This document shows positions 11,550 through 22,659 of a stretch of 64,000 nucleotides of DNA, piece by piece; position 1 is the first letter of the stretch; each line of letters opens with the position of its first letter. The stretch spans positions 1,426,001 through 1,490,000 of the forward strand of contig JABYQQ010000010.1 in assembly GCA_022605405.1 (NCBI GenBank), read 5' to 3'. The translations under genes and the position numbers were made by a program. This DNA comes from Earliella scabrosa (lineage: Eukaryota > Basidiomycota > Agaricomycetes > Polyporales > Polyporaceae). The notes beneath the pieces were generated by a model. The model worked only from the letters and a program-made list of their open reading frames with translations, did no database searches and had not been told where the DNA came from.

Positions 11550-12500
11550 ACGTGGGCGGCGAAGATTGAGCGAAGGACAAGTGAGCGTGCTTCTGCGCAC
11601 ATCTTGCACGTATGCGCTCACCAGGAATGTAACGATGTTCAACAAGATCGTCGAGGGGAAGACTCTCAGTCGTACCTCTCGAAGAGCTGCGGCTCCGCTT
11701 GCGCTGACGGCGTGCTGCACCTTCGTGCTACTATGGAACCCCCGAGGCATCTCGGTTCAAAAGCCGAAGCGAAGACTTTGTTGGACGCGATCTACGCCCA
11801 GCGCGCCGGTATCTCGCTCGCTTCCGCCGCCGCCGCCGGTGGTGCTGGAGGTGGTGGAGGCGCAGTCATCAACACAAGATCGTTACGCCTCCCAGGAGGT
11901 TGAGCTTTAGATGCGTTACCTTGGCCGCGATTCCCGTGCTGGTCGCCGCGCCGAGAAGGCGAATTCTCCACAGCTCTAGGCACGTCTCAACGCGATCGCT
12001 CAGTGTCAGGTTGGCAAGTACATCTGTGTCCTTCGCTGTGCAATGACGCTGATGCCCTACCAGTCACTTGCTCAACTGCGTCGCACACCGAAGTCACCGA
12101 GCGAAGCCGCCCGCGAGAACGTGAGGAAACTCGAGGCGCACGTCGAGGAGATGGCGAGCAGATCCAGGAGGACGTCCTCAAGCTCTGGAACGTCGCCAAG
12201 TCGCAGATCGAGGCCTTGTACGATGGCGTTCGTCCGCTCTCTTCGCAAGCGTCCCGGGTCGCGCACTCGCTCCAGCGGCTCTCGCGCTCGCCGTTCTTCT
12301 TGGCAGTTCCTTCGTCCACAAACTTCGAACGTCGCCTCTCCGCCGACACGGTGCCTCCTCTGCACCTCAAGCGGAGGGTTGGCACGAACTGAGGTTGCAG
12401 CCTAACGGGTGTGTACCTCGACATTCTCCACGAGATCGCGACCTCAATACTACCTTCAAGGACAAGAGCGTGCTTCTCACTGGCGTTCCCGAAGAATATC
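11550..12500 (+). pseudogene. FAS2: Fatty acid synthase subunit alpha (FAS2) pseudogene fragment
   Basis: Pieces of the fungal FAS2 alpha chain occur in order but in broken frames. KAEAKTLLDAIYAQRAGISL and a Gly-rich linker are followed by DRYASQEVEL, a stop, then MRYLGRDSRAG and a second in-frame stop. After an internal deletion come ENVRKLEAHVEEMA, QEDVLKLWNVAKSQ, a basic Ser-rich stretch with RRSSWQFLRPQ, LHLKRRVGTN, GVYLDILHEIATS and TTFKDKSVLLTGV. The last is the start of the ketoreductase domain, where homology ends. FAS2 is normally about 1,880 residues; only scattered parts from the middle of the chain remain. Stops, frameshifts and deletion show a dead copy. A functional FAS2 must exist elsewhere. 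Confidence 0.85.
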
Positions 12501-12654
12501 TCACTCTCCGCGCTGCCTTCACCTCTGCCTATACACGCTACCACGATTGTTCCGCCCATCGTTGTCCCACCATTCACTACACGACCCCCCGACGCAGAAA
12601 TCCCTACCGTACTACGGGTCGTCTGTCCATTGTCGAGAACGTATCTCCTGACGT

Positions 12655-12720
12655 ATGGTCCTCCCGGTACCGATAAGACGCTCATGGTCCACGCTCTTGT
12701 GACGGCCCCTGAATGGTGAT
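12655..12720 (+). pseudogene. AAA-type P-loop fragment
   Basis: A short frame reads LLTYGPPGTDKTLMVHAL. This is close to the Walker A region of AAA ATPases (usual form GPPGTGKT), with Asp in place of the last Gly. The flanks do not continue the domain and no Walker B is visible. It abuts the FAS2 relic and is probably another gene scrap, though chance similarity cannot be excluded. Confidence 0.3.
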
Positions 12721-14600
12721 TGAATCATGGAGCAAGGTTCGCCATCGGTGGAGTATTGAATCCCCACGGATCACCTCAACCGGACACCATCCTCGTACGT
12801 GTACCCATTGTTCCTTGTAGACGTTGCTCACGCGAACTGGTCCACAGAGACGACAGCAACTCTACTGGGACAGTGTGCTCAAGTTTCATCCTGCCGCACT
12901 GTTCAACGTGTTCGTGCGGCTTGAACGACGTGCATTCGTGCGGAGGCCGAAACTTAGAACGCACCACGCGCCTCACAATGCTGGAATGGAGCCCAGGCTC
13001 GAACACCCACAGCATCTAGGCTGACGAGTTTGAGGCGTGGCTGACCTCGTGAGTCGAACCGCGAACCACTGTCAACACGTCGCGCTAATGAATTTCCATC
13101 TCCGCTGCCAGCTTCTGCGGTTAGCCATCAATCTACGCACGCCTCTCTGACCGCGCCTCTACCGCCTCATGATGTTCACCGGCCTTCCACACTGCCCGCG
13201 GTCATTATAGTCGCACTCGTGCGCGTTCAGTTAGCTCTGCTCTGCTCTCGCCGCCGTACTCAAGAGCGCCCAGTCCATACGTGGTCTTGACACCACAGTG
13301 GGGTGCTCATCATGGCGGGTTTGACCGCCCCGCTCACGAGCGTACATCTCACACCGTCTCGCGCGCGGGAGCTGTTCTTGGCTGAGCGTAGGGTCGCCCG
13401 CGTTGCTGCATGAGCCCGCCGAACAAGGGTGAGCGAACCAGACGGTCCTCGACCTGGAATTCAATGCTGATGGACACCAGGTGATCTCGTGGTTTGTCGA
13501 TACTGGACAGTGCGCGTACGAGGGACTGTATGGCTTTCTATTCATGGTATCTGCCTGTATCATCGAACTGGACAGCGAAAGCCCTATAGCCTTCGTACCA
13601 ACATGTATTGAAGCATGTGAAAGACGTTTGAGAACGATTCTGCATGAGATGGCCGCATCGCCCATGTCGTACTACGACGATTGTTCGAGAGGACAGCCTA
13701 GTCCTTTCGTAGAACGCCTTCATGCGCACGGACCCGGCTGGACCTGAACTCCAGCGGCGTGCATATCTCCAGCTGCCGAGCACGACGCTGCTCAATGGCC
13801 CCTCGGTCAGTCGCACTAGACCAGCCGTCGTGTGGCCGAGCGTCGGAACTTCACATGCACTAAAAGGAGGAGACGAGGGCGCATCATAGCACTGGCAAAC
13901 CGAGTGCGCAATCGTGAGCAGTATGGAGCTCCAATTTCATAACCCAGCCTTGGTCAGTGCCATACGACCCGTGAACGGTTGGCTAAATATGCAAACCGGC
14001 CATCCTCCCCGAGTCCGCGCTACCGCCGCAGGATTCTAGTAGCGCATAGTGAGAACAGGTTACAACTAACAGATGCGCGCTCACCTTAGCCCTCGAATAT
14101 CGAAGAGCAGCGGGACCCGGCGACCGCCCACGCTCTGATTAGATGGTCGCGACCGAGCCTTTAACAAAGGCGATCCGCCTATGACTCTCCGGAGTGAAGC
14201 CTGCAAATCTGGTAGACATAGAATATCGCTCGTGATCCGCGTGCTGTCATCGAGGAACTATAGTTCCGAGAGCGAGAGTACTTGCCTGACGATGCTCTTA
14301 ATACAAATCTCCCGTCGGCGGCGACCTCCAACCTTTGTCTTTTTGAAGTTCTTCGCCAGCGTACGACTCTGCCTCGCGCCTGGTGCAGTTGGTGCCGTAG
14401 TGTCTGTCTGTCCAGTACCCCGCCGCTGCTCTAGGGGCGGTGGGTCAAAGTCGCTGTTGGAGAGTCGTCCCAGCCTTGAATACGATGAAGTCCAGCTTGC
14501 TCGTCGTGGTGAGGATGAGGATGACCTCTCCATCTGGAGGCTGCTGACTGATCCCGGGCCCCGGCTACCCTCCCTCCTCGCCTAATAATTAATAACTCCC
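12721..14600. other. No supported gene
   Basis: Short frames only, the longest about 140 codons on the minus strand at 13.2-13.7 kb with no motif. No RNA gene or tandem repeat is seen. It is consistent with eroded sequence. Confidence 0.3.
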
Positions 14601-14689
14601 GCCCAGTGCCATGCCCTAGCGCTCATGTCCTGTCGGGGCGTCCGAGGATCTACGTGTGCCGTGAGAGCAAGTCAGAGCAACAGACGTAC

Positions 14690-14870
14690 TTGGCAGGCGC
14701 CAGATAGGCAAGACTTGGCTTCCCGGGCGCTAATGGGGTTACCCTCGACCGCCATCTCTGTCTCCACCTTCTGCGAACGTCCTCCCGCCAACTCTTGCAG
14801 CTTCTTCAAGTTGACCTGTTTGGCTCTGCAGTGCGCATGGGCGACGTGATTGTCTCTCCCGTCAAACTAG
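14690..14870 (+). repeat. Copy of dispersed repeat R
   Basis: The segment ACTTGGCTTCCCGGGCGCTAATGGGGTTACCCTCGACC (split here as ACTTGGCTTCCCGGGCGC plus TAATGGGGTTACCCTCGACC) matches 620-655 and 38.45-38.52 kb. The following TTGCAGCTTCTTCAAG and CTCTGCAGTGCGCATGG match 38.60-38.64 kb. This third location shows a dispersed family rather than a single duplication. Confidence 0.6.
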
Positions 14871-15218
14871 AGTTCGCGTCGTAAGACTTTCGGTCACAAA
14901 CATCTGAACCGAGGTGAGAACGTAGTAAATTGGCCAAGTATTATATGCGCCCGTCTCCTAACCATTCATCTTCATTTTGCGCTGCCAAACCGAAAAATAC
15001 CCTGCCGGCGTTATTTTGATAGGCCGCGAACTGTCCACCTACACGGCATATGATCCTCGCTATCTCCCTTGCAAGCACGTAGGCGGATTCGGGGCTCTAG
15101 TAGCCAGTGTCACCATCAGGTAATACTTTCACACTGCATCTGGGGCTAATATCGCTCTAAGTCAAGCTCGAGACCTCGTACGTCATTGTGGACATCTCTT
15201 AGTATATATTGAATGCTA

Positions 15219-15883
15219 TCATTGGAACTCTACCGGCTCCTCTCTAGCCTCGTACTCAGCGAGTTCTCCGCTTGCACTTGACAACGAATCATCATCTCCA
15301 TCCTCCGTCTGCTCGGCCTCCTCCTCGCGGGCATGAACTATCAACCGCCGACCTAATATATCCAACGTATGCTCGATCCGCTCGCTATAGCGCAACACTT
15401 GGTATACTCCCCGTCGGTAGCGGGCCTCGAAATCTTGCAAATCCTGGGAGTACGTGAACCGAAGCAAGTACTGATGTGTTTGCCCCAATTGCCTTGGGCA
15501 GGAGTGCATGAGGTGCAGCTCATTTACAGACTGCATGTGTCGAAGCGGAAGTGAGCGTTAAGTGACCCTGCGTCCGTTACTGATACACTGACCGTGATAC
15601 CAGGCTGAAGACTAGAGCTAGCCTCTACTAACTCGCGAATTATGGCTGTCTGGAGGGCATAGTTCCGTTCTCGGTCGGCAATAAGGAGGGCCGCTATAAC
15701 GAAGCAACTCAGTACTGAGGTTACGTCATCATGGTGAAGATCCCTACTTCGAGGTACCCCGTTAGGCTTATATATCACCAGGGAAACTCGAGAGTCGGCC
15801 CATCCCGTCACTTCTCCATGACATGCTTGCATTACCATGGCGTAGTATTCTGCAACTGCGGGCTGGCTGCAAGATGATATCAT
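15219..15883 (-). CDS. Small orphan-family protein with C-terminal strand-helix motif
   Basis: Two exons are proposed, joined in phase 0 by a GTATCA...ATGCAG intron of 58 nt lying near 15.54-15.59 kb. The second exon contains QYLLRFTYSQDLQDFEARY followed by RRGVYQVLRYSERIEHTL and GRRLI, then a Glu/Asp-rich tail. The block aligns by eye with the genes at 16.9 kb (YLLQFGNADDISAFELGYL) and 57.6 kb (HHFRFHKDSEFDGFMRVL). The pattern, a strand ending in F then about eight residues to a second F inside a helix, resembles the last strand and helix of PH-like folds, but that is inference. The function is unknown. The 5' end is less certain than the 3' end. Confidence 0.6.
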
Positions 15884-16211
15884 TCAGTACCTGACGGGAT
15901 AGGCATGCAAGTTGCGAAGGCTGACATGACCTCAGTTTCCATCTGGAACGGTATACTACTGAGCATCTTTCGGGGGAGCATCTATATATCCCAATATTCG
16001 GTTGGACAAAGCAAGGTTCGCTAGAAGAGCGTTGTAGCCGACCATCAGTGAGTGCTATTGAACAATTGTGCCCCGTTGATTAGGCTAAGATTTTGTTGAT
16101 CCTTCGATCATGTGGACGTCTTGAATCCTGATCCTCAACAATCCAAGCGGGACACGGCATGCACGCCAATCAAGGACTGGGCAGTTGCATGTACCTTGCG
16201 CTCTCCGAACC

Positions 16212-16640
16212 CTAGGCCTCTCTCTCTCTCGCAAGGAGGAGCGCCAAGATAAACTGGGCGGTACGTATGGCGCTAACCTCCCCCGAATGGAAGCAAAGCG
16301 GCGGGACGACCTCTACACAGACTGATCTCTTGAAAAGGCATATGTCCACCGTGACCACCGTGTGATCGTGGATAGTACCTCGAATCAGAATCTCGCAAGT
16401 CAAATGTCTATCGTATGTGTTAGCAAGCTCTTCATGTGTTGATTTATGGCCGGCACTTGACGTGTTGAAGCCAGTATGACTTAGCTGCAGGGCCCTAGCA
16501 CTACCTGTCAGGAGTACGCGAGCAACAATAAGATCAAGGTATGTGATGCCGGCCGCGGGCGTTTGATGTGACTCCATACCGTCGCAAGCTGCACGCAGAC
16601 AGTATGTACGCCATTTAGGCTTGCTTTGTGCCATGCACAT
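16212..16640 (-). CDS. Uncertain ORF, possibly a decayed relative of the orphan family
   Basis: A frame of 142 codons, unusually long for non-coding sequence here, contains HLTCEILIRGTIHDHTVVTV and CVEVVPPLCFHSGEVSAI. Alternating hydrophobic strands recall the middle of the orphan-family proteins at 17.0 and 57.6 kb, but the closing F...F helix is missing. It lies head-to-head with the 16.9 kb gene. It may be a pseudogene. A (CT)n run sits at its 3' end near 16.22 kb. Confidence 0.35.
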   Translation of the reverse strand: MCMAQSKPKWRTYCLRAACDGMESHQTPAAGITYLDLIVARVLLTGSARALQLSHTGFNTSSAGHKSTHEELANTYDRHLTCEILIRGTIHDHTVVTVDICLFKRSVCVEVVPPLCFHSGEVSAIRTAQFILALLLAREREA

Positions 16641-16915
16641 TTGATGCGCCGCCTGACCAATATCTCAATGGTTCGTTTATGTATCGTCACATGCTATCGC
16701 ATGCATATTTACATTTGTCGATGTGTAGTAACCATGCTTGTTATATATTCCTCGGAGTCTTTTCGCGTCACGAGGAGGCGCTCATCTGCAGGCTAAGTGA
16801 TATCGCACATTCGACACGCCAGCCAGTGCCTCTACGCTAGCTAGACTCTATCCTCATATCTCTCCGTCATCTCTCTATGGATGCTGATCTACTGTGAGAA
16901 CCCTCGTGCTTTGTG

Positions 16916-17517
16916 ATGTCTCGCCCACTACGACCACTTAACCTCATCGCGCTGGGCAGCTACCCTCGAACGGTGCAATACGAAGTGAACTACATGGAGG
17001 AGTCGCACGGCCACGTTGGAGAGTGGATTCCCTGCAAAGTATTTCTGGTGAATTTTGTACCGGACAGATTCAAGCTTCGCAGTACGTGCATCTTCCTATG
17101 GCATGAGGCCCTCGCCTCCTCATCTCCCGACCCCGGTAGCGGCAATGATTGTGGTGGATAGGGACTACGAGTGTCCACGTCCGATACTGTATGAGATGGT
17201 TGGACGTGCATGGACGATGGAGTCTGGAGAACCGGTGAGTGGTATCCCATGTTTGATTTTGACACCGTGACGTCCAACAGTGATTGTTTCAGTTTTCCGA
17301 TGCTCTCCGTGTCGTTGCCCCATGCCCGAACAACTGCTTGGAGGTACATCGCTATCTTCTTCAATTTGGGAATGCGGACGACATCTCCGCCTTCGAGCTG
17401 GGATACCTTCGTGGTATCCAGCACGCTAGACAATACCGCCACAAATCGGACGACATCGTGGAGAAGCTGGGGAGACGGCTCATTGACTTAGGGAGGAGTA
17501 GCCTGAAAGAGAACTAG
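16916..17517 (+). CDS. Orphan-family small protein, paralogue of the 15.2 and 57.6 kb genes
   Basis: The first exon starts at ATG 16916 and runs to a GTATTT donor at 17039. A middle exon contains CPRPILYEMVGRAWTMESGE and ends at a perfect GTGAGT donor. The last exon begins in phase 0 after TTTCAG with FSDALRVVAPCPNNCLEV and carries YLLQFGNADDISAFELGYL, HARQYRHKSDDIVEKLG and RRLIDLG before TAG. The acceptor between exons 1 and 2 is unresolved because the obvious AGs give the wrong phase, so mild decay is possible. The C-terminal block is clearly related to the 15.2 kb gene on the other strand. Confidence 0.6.
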
Positions 17518-18162
17518 CTTGAAGGAGAATGTGGTACGGGAGTCCCAACACAACGTGTTTCGTCGCTCGATCCTGACCGAGTATGCTACTGACAGATTGT
17601 GCGGAAGTCCGACACATTGAACCAACACGTCGACTGAATTTACCCCTCACTGCCTACAACGTATCGCCTACCCCATTTCGTGATACGACGTTCGTACCAC
17701 ACGACTCTTGGCCGGCTCTCGTCGCTGTACATGCACGAGCCATAGGATGGAACGTAGACGTACAGTAGGATTAGCACGTCGGGGTTGCAATACTCATACA
17801 AGGCATATCACGATTCACGAAGTCAAAAGTATGGGTGCCATGGAACCGAGACAAGAAGAAGAGAAAGCAAAAAAACGGTCCATATCTGGAGAGCGACTTC
17901 AGTTGAGAACATGACTAGCGGCCCACAGTTTTGTACGCACCTGCCACAGGTTGCCCGTCCGCCACTCAGAGCCACCAGAATAGGTCCATACAGTCTTGAA
18001 TATTTGTACATGGTTCGGATACGCAATCGCAACCCAGAATTCAGTAGCCGCACTGGGATTGTCATACGCCTGCCGTGTGTATACATTGATGTGAGCTACT
18101 GGCGGTCAAGTGTGACTAACTCACAGAAATATCGCGTATCTCGTTGTGATCTTTAAATGATA
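17518..18162 (-). other. Possible extra 3' exons of the WD40 gene; otherwise no gene
   Basis: On the minus strand, 17.95-18.07 kb reads AYDNPSAATEFWVAIAYPN followed by VQIFKTVWTYSGGSEWRTG and a GTGCGT donor-like site. Beyond it lies a hydrophobic stretch (QIWTVFLLSLLLVSV) in another phase. This could be a spliced C-terminal part of the WD40 gene next door, with a membrane anchor, but I could not close the phases. The plus strand shows nothing convincing. Confidence 0.35.
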
Positions 18163-19287
18163 TCAGACCTCTACTGTACATGAGCGTCAGGACGACCGAA
18201 CATACCAGCACCACAACAGAGTGTCTGCATCTTCACCTGGCCAGGCAAATTCCAGAGGCGTACTACACCCGCATCGTAGGCGCCGAGGAGAGCCAAATCA
18301 CCATGGGCGAAGGTAACGGGCGCAGAATCTATGGCGAGGCCCAATTTATGCTTGAAAGTCCTTGCAACTACCCCAGATTCAATGTCGTAAACTTGATGAA
18401 CGTACCGCCGGGCGACAGCAAGATGCTTCCCGTCTTTCGACAGTGTTGCTGCGCCGCTGCAGATCATCATTAGACACGCAAGGGTCAGGGTAGGAGATAT
18501 CGGGCACTCACAGCACCTCTGTTTGACCTATCGTACGAAGCACCTCGCCTGTGAGAGTATCCCATATACTGGACCCTTGACTTAGTTCCGTCTATCTCTA
18601 TGGCAAGTATACATGCGGGTCACCAGATGCCATGGGTGCGATAAGAAGCAATGAGATGCTCATGTCCGCCAGTCGATGGGGAGTACCAATGAAGTGCAAC
18701 GATAGAGGGACGGGTTCCTCGGGTCGCCAGACTTAGTACTCGTGGTGAGTACCACCGGTCTGTATCATTGTGGTAAATTGTCCCAGATCAAGTCAACAAT
18801 CGAAACTATACTAGTAGTTACTCACCAGCGAGTTCTGGACGATTCCATATACGGATTCCATCCATAGCTCCCGTGGCCATACCTCTTCCATCTTGGGTGA
18901 GCGCAATTTGCGCTATACCGTGTTCGGGTACGTGGAAGTAGGCTGCTGTCAATGACGTCTGTACGAGATATGAGATTGGAGGGGCGATTAGGTGGGGGAA
19001 CACAATACCGCTGATACAGTGACCTCGACAACGACTCCATCCCGACATCCAACAAACAGCGCAGACTTGGCGGAATCATGCCATGTTAAGGATGAGATCG
19101 GAGAGCGGCATAGCACGATAGCGAAGAGGGAGCCACTGCAAAGATTGGATAGGAAGAGACGGCCGTCGTCGGAGCCTGTTGCTATATGGCGGCCTGATGG
19201 ATCGATAGCAAGGCAGGAGATCGCAGAAGAGTGCAGTCGAAGCGAAGAATGTTGCACTTGATACTGCAGCTGAGACGTTCGTGGCAT
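18163..19287 (-). CDS. WD40-repeat protein
   Basis: The start ATG at 19287 gives MPRTSQLQYQVQHSSLRLH. Exons join through introns of about 45-65 nt with GTATCA, GTGAGT, GTGACC and GTGAGT donors. At least four WD blades are readable: AISCLAIDPSGRHIATGSDD, then SLTWHDSAKSALFVGCRDG, then AQIALTQDGRGMATGAMDG ending IRIWNRPE, then GSSIWDTLTGEVL, and TLSKDGKHLAVARR ending VVRLWNLPGQV. WD40 propellers are protein-interaction scaffolds. The stop shown (18163-18165) assumes a last intron GTATGT...TACAG; alternative 3' exons lie just downstream. Fewer than seven clear blades are seen, so the model may be short or the gene partly decayed. Confidence 0.75.
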
Positions 19288-19790
19288 GGTGGATTCGAAG
19301 CGAACTATGGCATGCTGGAGCGACTGTTAAAAGAATCGGAATCGACATCTATGTGCGTGATATCAATTGTCAGAGACAAAGAAAACTTCAAGACTGGTCG
19401 GGAACTTGGCGACTGCCGTGTAGTGGACGCGCGTAGTGGGGAACAATCGAACGGTTGCCGCGGTAGCACAGTGACATAGGCGAATTTGAAGTAGAACCAG
19501 CTGAGTAATTGATGCGCAGCTTTGACGCCCGACACTCGGCTCTCTCCGAGAAGCTGGAAGCGTCAAAACCAATGTACCCAGTCTTTCGGGAGATATTCCT
19601 ATACATGACATACGGAGCTTCTGAGAACAGAATGCTTCGTATGGTATGTTGTATCACCGGATTCGCGCAACTCCGTGTGTAGCATAAGCAGGTCCATCAT
19701 GACCCTGAGAAGGATACCCAATCGGTTGGGACGTGGCATTAATGGCTGGTCTCCGAGTGTACGAATTCATGAATTTGAGCTCTGTACCTA

Positions 19791-20930
19791 CTATGTCCTC
19801 TGGGTCGCTTCGAGTTCCTGATGTTGGACCGGCGGGGAGACATGCCGGGATTGCTTCCTTTGCACGAGATTCCCCTGTAGACGAGACGGACGGATAGTCC
19901 CAGTACGTCTATAGCTGTATTGACGAACGTCAGTCCTGTAGATTCCCGATAAGAGAAAGCACCTACTAAGCTTGGCAGCTAAATTATCATTGTCAGAATG
20001 CAACGGTTGATGAGAAGTGAGGGTGATTGGTTGCATCTAACACTCACGCTGCACATACAACCTGACCAGCGTTGTTGTATCGCCACGCGGACGCGGAAGT
20101 GGTCGCACAATTGGTGCAGCCTTGATCCGGGAATGAGATATCAGCTATGTGACCGCTGCCGATGTGCTCAAGGATCGCTCACCATTGACCCTATCGGCAT
20201 CCGTGATAGGTGGAGGTTGCTTCCGTACGACATCTGACCTCATGGAGACCGGACGATGGGTTTTATGGCGACGGTAGCTGAGTTATACGGTCTGAGAATG
20301 AGCTACCTTCTCTACATAAGTGTCATCAATGTCATCACTTACTACATCTTACAGCTTGAAGGCCATACTCATGTATTAGAAGGAGAGTCGCGTAGGTACA
20401 GCCAGTGGAGTATACTCACGCATTGCATATCATCTTTCTGGCTCTATCTCTGTGCCACAGGGGCGTAACACTCGTGCTGCAGTTGAAGCATTTAGCTAGT
20501 GAACGGGGGTCAATCCAATGCGAGAAGGCTCAATAAGAGACTTACGATCAACTCCGCACGCACGCCAGCTGCGCTCATGAGTCTGACATATCTCGTGAGT
20601 TCAGGTAACTCCTTCGTCCACCAGCCAAGAAATCCCACAGGTCTGTTCGCGTGGCCCTGCGTAGATGCACGGCCGCGGTTGAGCCCAGGACACCCATGAT
20701 TTTGAAAGGGAGTTGTGGTCACGGAAAGCGCGTGGAGACAGTCAGCGCTGCTATCGTTTACAGGCAACGTCTCATTCAGCTCGCAGATGGGCACAGGTCG
20801 GCTCGGAGGCTGCAAGTCATCTCGCGCAACCCCGGGACTGGGCATCTTCCCTCCAGAGAATCTGTCAAGTTGATCAATGTCAGCGAAGCCGCCATGACGA
20901 TCGTAATGAAACTGTGGGTTCACGCGCAAG
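19791..20930 (-). CDS. Two-finger GATA-type zinc-finger transcription factor
   Basis: Splicing restores two GATA fingers. Finger 1 reads KCFNCSTSVTPLWHRD, ARKMICNA, intron, CKMY, 65 nt intron, YRRHKTHRPVSMRSDVVRK. Finger 2 reads GCTNCATTSASAW, RYNNAGQVVCAA, intron, CQAY, intron, YRRTGTIRPSRL. Each is C-x2-C-x18-C-x2-C, the fungal spacing, followed by the basic tail typical of GATA factors. Each finger is cut by an intron after the same codon of its second CxxC, which suggests finger duplication. The protein ends at TAG 19791-19793 soon after finger 2. Two-finger fungal GATA factors are typified by siderophore regulators (SreA/Urbs1 type), but the cysteine-rich segment those carry between the fingers is not seen. 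Upstream exons at about 20.5-20.93 kb (contains RHGGFADIDQLDRFSGG) probably belong here, but their phase is not closed. Confidence 0.8.
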
Positions 20931-22655
20931 GGTCAAGTTGTATGGTAGCGTTTGTCGTTGAGTGGTGGGAAGCACTGGCACTCGAGCTCGGCGATGGTAC
21001 CAGTGGTGCAACCGGTACCGCATTATGCCTTGTGCCTCGTGATCATTTCCATCGGAGCTACAATATTCGAAGTCAGGTTGACGGCAAGTTGACTCAAGAT
21101 CATTGTTACTTAGTCCTAGGCCCGCAATCTTCTCCCAGCAGCGCGGGTGCAAGTGCAACCGGGAGCAGGAGAGAACTCGTGGTGGTGGACAGTGCGCGCG
21201 CCGTCGTGACGGGACGCGGCATCAGGCGTGACCGCTGTTTTCCCGCCGAAATCGCTCCTCCTCCTCCTCCTCCTCCTCCTCCTCTCTCGACACTCTCCCA
21301 CTGTTCGTCAAAGCTCAAATCAACGAGCCCAACTCCCGTCGCTTCTCCCGCCTCACGGAGCTCGGTGTAAGGTGTACAGGGCTCCAAATCATCTTATACG
21401 TTCTCCATTGACCTCATGTCTAGTAAGTAGCCCTTACCCTAGTATTAGTCGGCGGCACTCGACGGCACGGCGCCCTCTCTGAGCTTCGTCCCAAGCACTA
21501 CAGAGTACAAGTTCCCCAGCCCCGACTCAGTTGTAGCAGGAGACCCGTTGGTTAGCGCCAGCCCGGCGCGAAGACGAACAAATCCGCCCCTCCACTATCT
21601 TGAGGCCGGCCTCATGAGACTCGGTCGGCAAGATTCACGGCGAGTCCTCAATCTTCTTCCAGTTATAGGCTGATTTCTCTTCCTTTGGGACGCACATTTG
21701 ACCACAGGCGTCAATACAGCTGCATGAAGTCGGCCACCGATACTCGAGCTCCAGTTTCCTATTTTTCCTACTGTCCGTAGCGACCTCAGTCTACGGGAAC
21801 CAAAGTGAGTATTGATCCTCCCGCCAGCCACTAGCTCATTGCGCTTCTTTGTATAATCTGTACTTCTACGGCAACGACGACTCGTCCATCCGTAGCTCCG
21901 TGGTGAGTTCTCGCTCGAACGGATGTCCTGGTTGGAGTTGCCAATGTACAACTGACCCCTCAACAAAACTCGTCGCCGCGGCCAACTAGAGAGACAGGTA
22001 TGGAACGTTGAGGTACCAGCCGGAGCTTGGTCTGTACTCGTCCAACAGTGAGTCATGAGCTTCCGCGGCGCTGGACTGACGACAGCTCTTGAGCTCCTTC
22101 CTGCACTCTCCTCTCTGAGTCGGGTCTGTGGGGTCTAAGGTGCGAGGTCACGCTCTTGTCACTGTCGGCGGACCTAATATTTGTCGCTCTCAGCCGCTCA
22201 AAACCGCTTTCCTGGTTAGCGTTCACCCCCCTTCAGCAGGTGACTTCTCGCTATGCTATCGTCCGTCGAGATCGAGTGTAGCCCGACGGTTCAGAGGTAC
22301 CAATACGACGAACGCTTTCACCGTGTAAGTGTCAGCGCACCCTCTAGCCGTTCGGCTATAGATAGTGACGTCTTCCTCTTCATCAACATGATGCCGCGCT
22401 CACCTTCAATGGGAACCTTGCCGATGAATGGGGGTGACGGGAAGGGATCCACACAGTCTGCGTCTGCTTCTAGTAGAGTGACGCTTGAGCGATGGAGCTC
22501 CGCTCCTTCTCTAGCCACTGCCCGTCGAGCTTACTTGAGTATCACTCCTCCAAAACACACATGATGGATTGGTCTGGCGAACAGGAATGGACGAGCGAAG
22601 AGGGGAATGAAGTCATATGGTTAGGATGTATGGCTGAGACGGCACTCACCCTTGG
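20931..22655. other. No supported gene; one CTC microsatellite
   Basis: Many short frames on both strands have no motif or consistent splicing. A (CTC)n run occupies about 21255-21285. The frame at 20.65-21.37 kb on the plus strand is opposite the GATA gene at its start and Pro/Ser-rich at its end because of the microsatellite, so I do not call it. Confidence 0.4.
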
Positions 22656-22659
22656 TGAC

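Noticed and set aside
12411..12719. A single gene linking the FAS2 end to the AAA P-loop
   Set aside because: The frame between them is unlike either family, so two unrelated scraps are the simpler reading.
13020..13080. Possible tRNA suggested by GTGAGTCGAACCGCGAACC
   Set aside because: No matching acceptor stem, anticodon arm or A box could be folded around it.
20651..21370. Plus-strand frame of 239 codons
   Set aside because: It lies opposite the 5' part of the GATA gene, ends in a microsatellite-encoded Pro run and has no motif.
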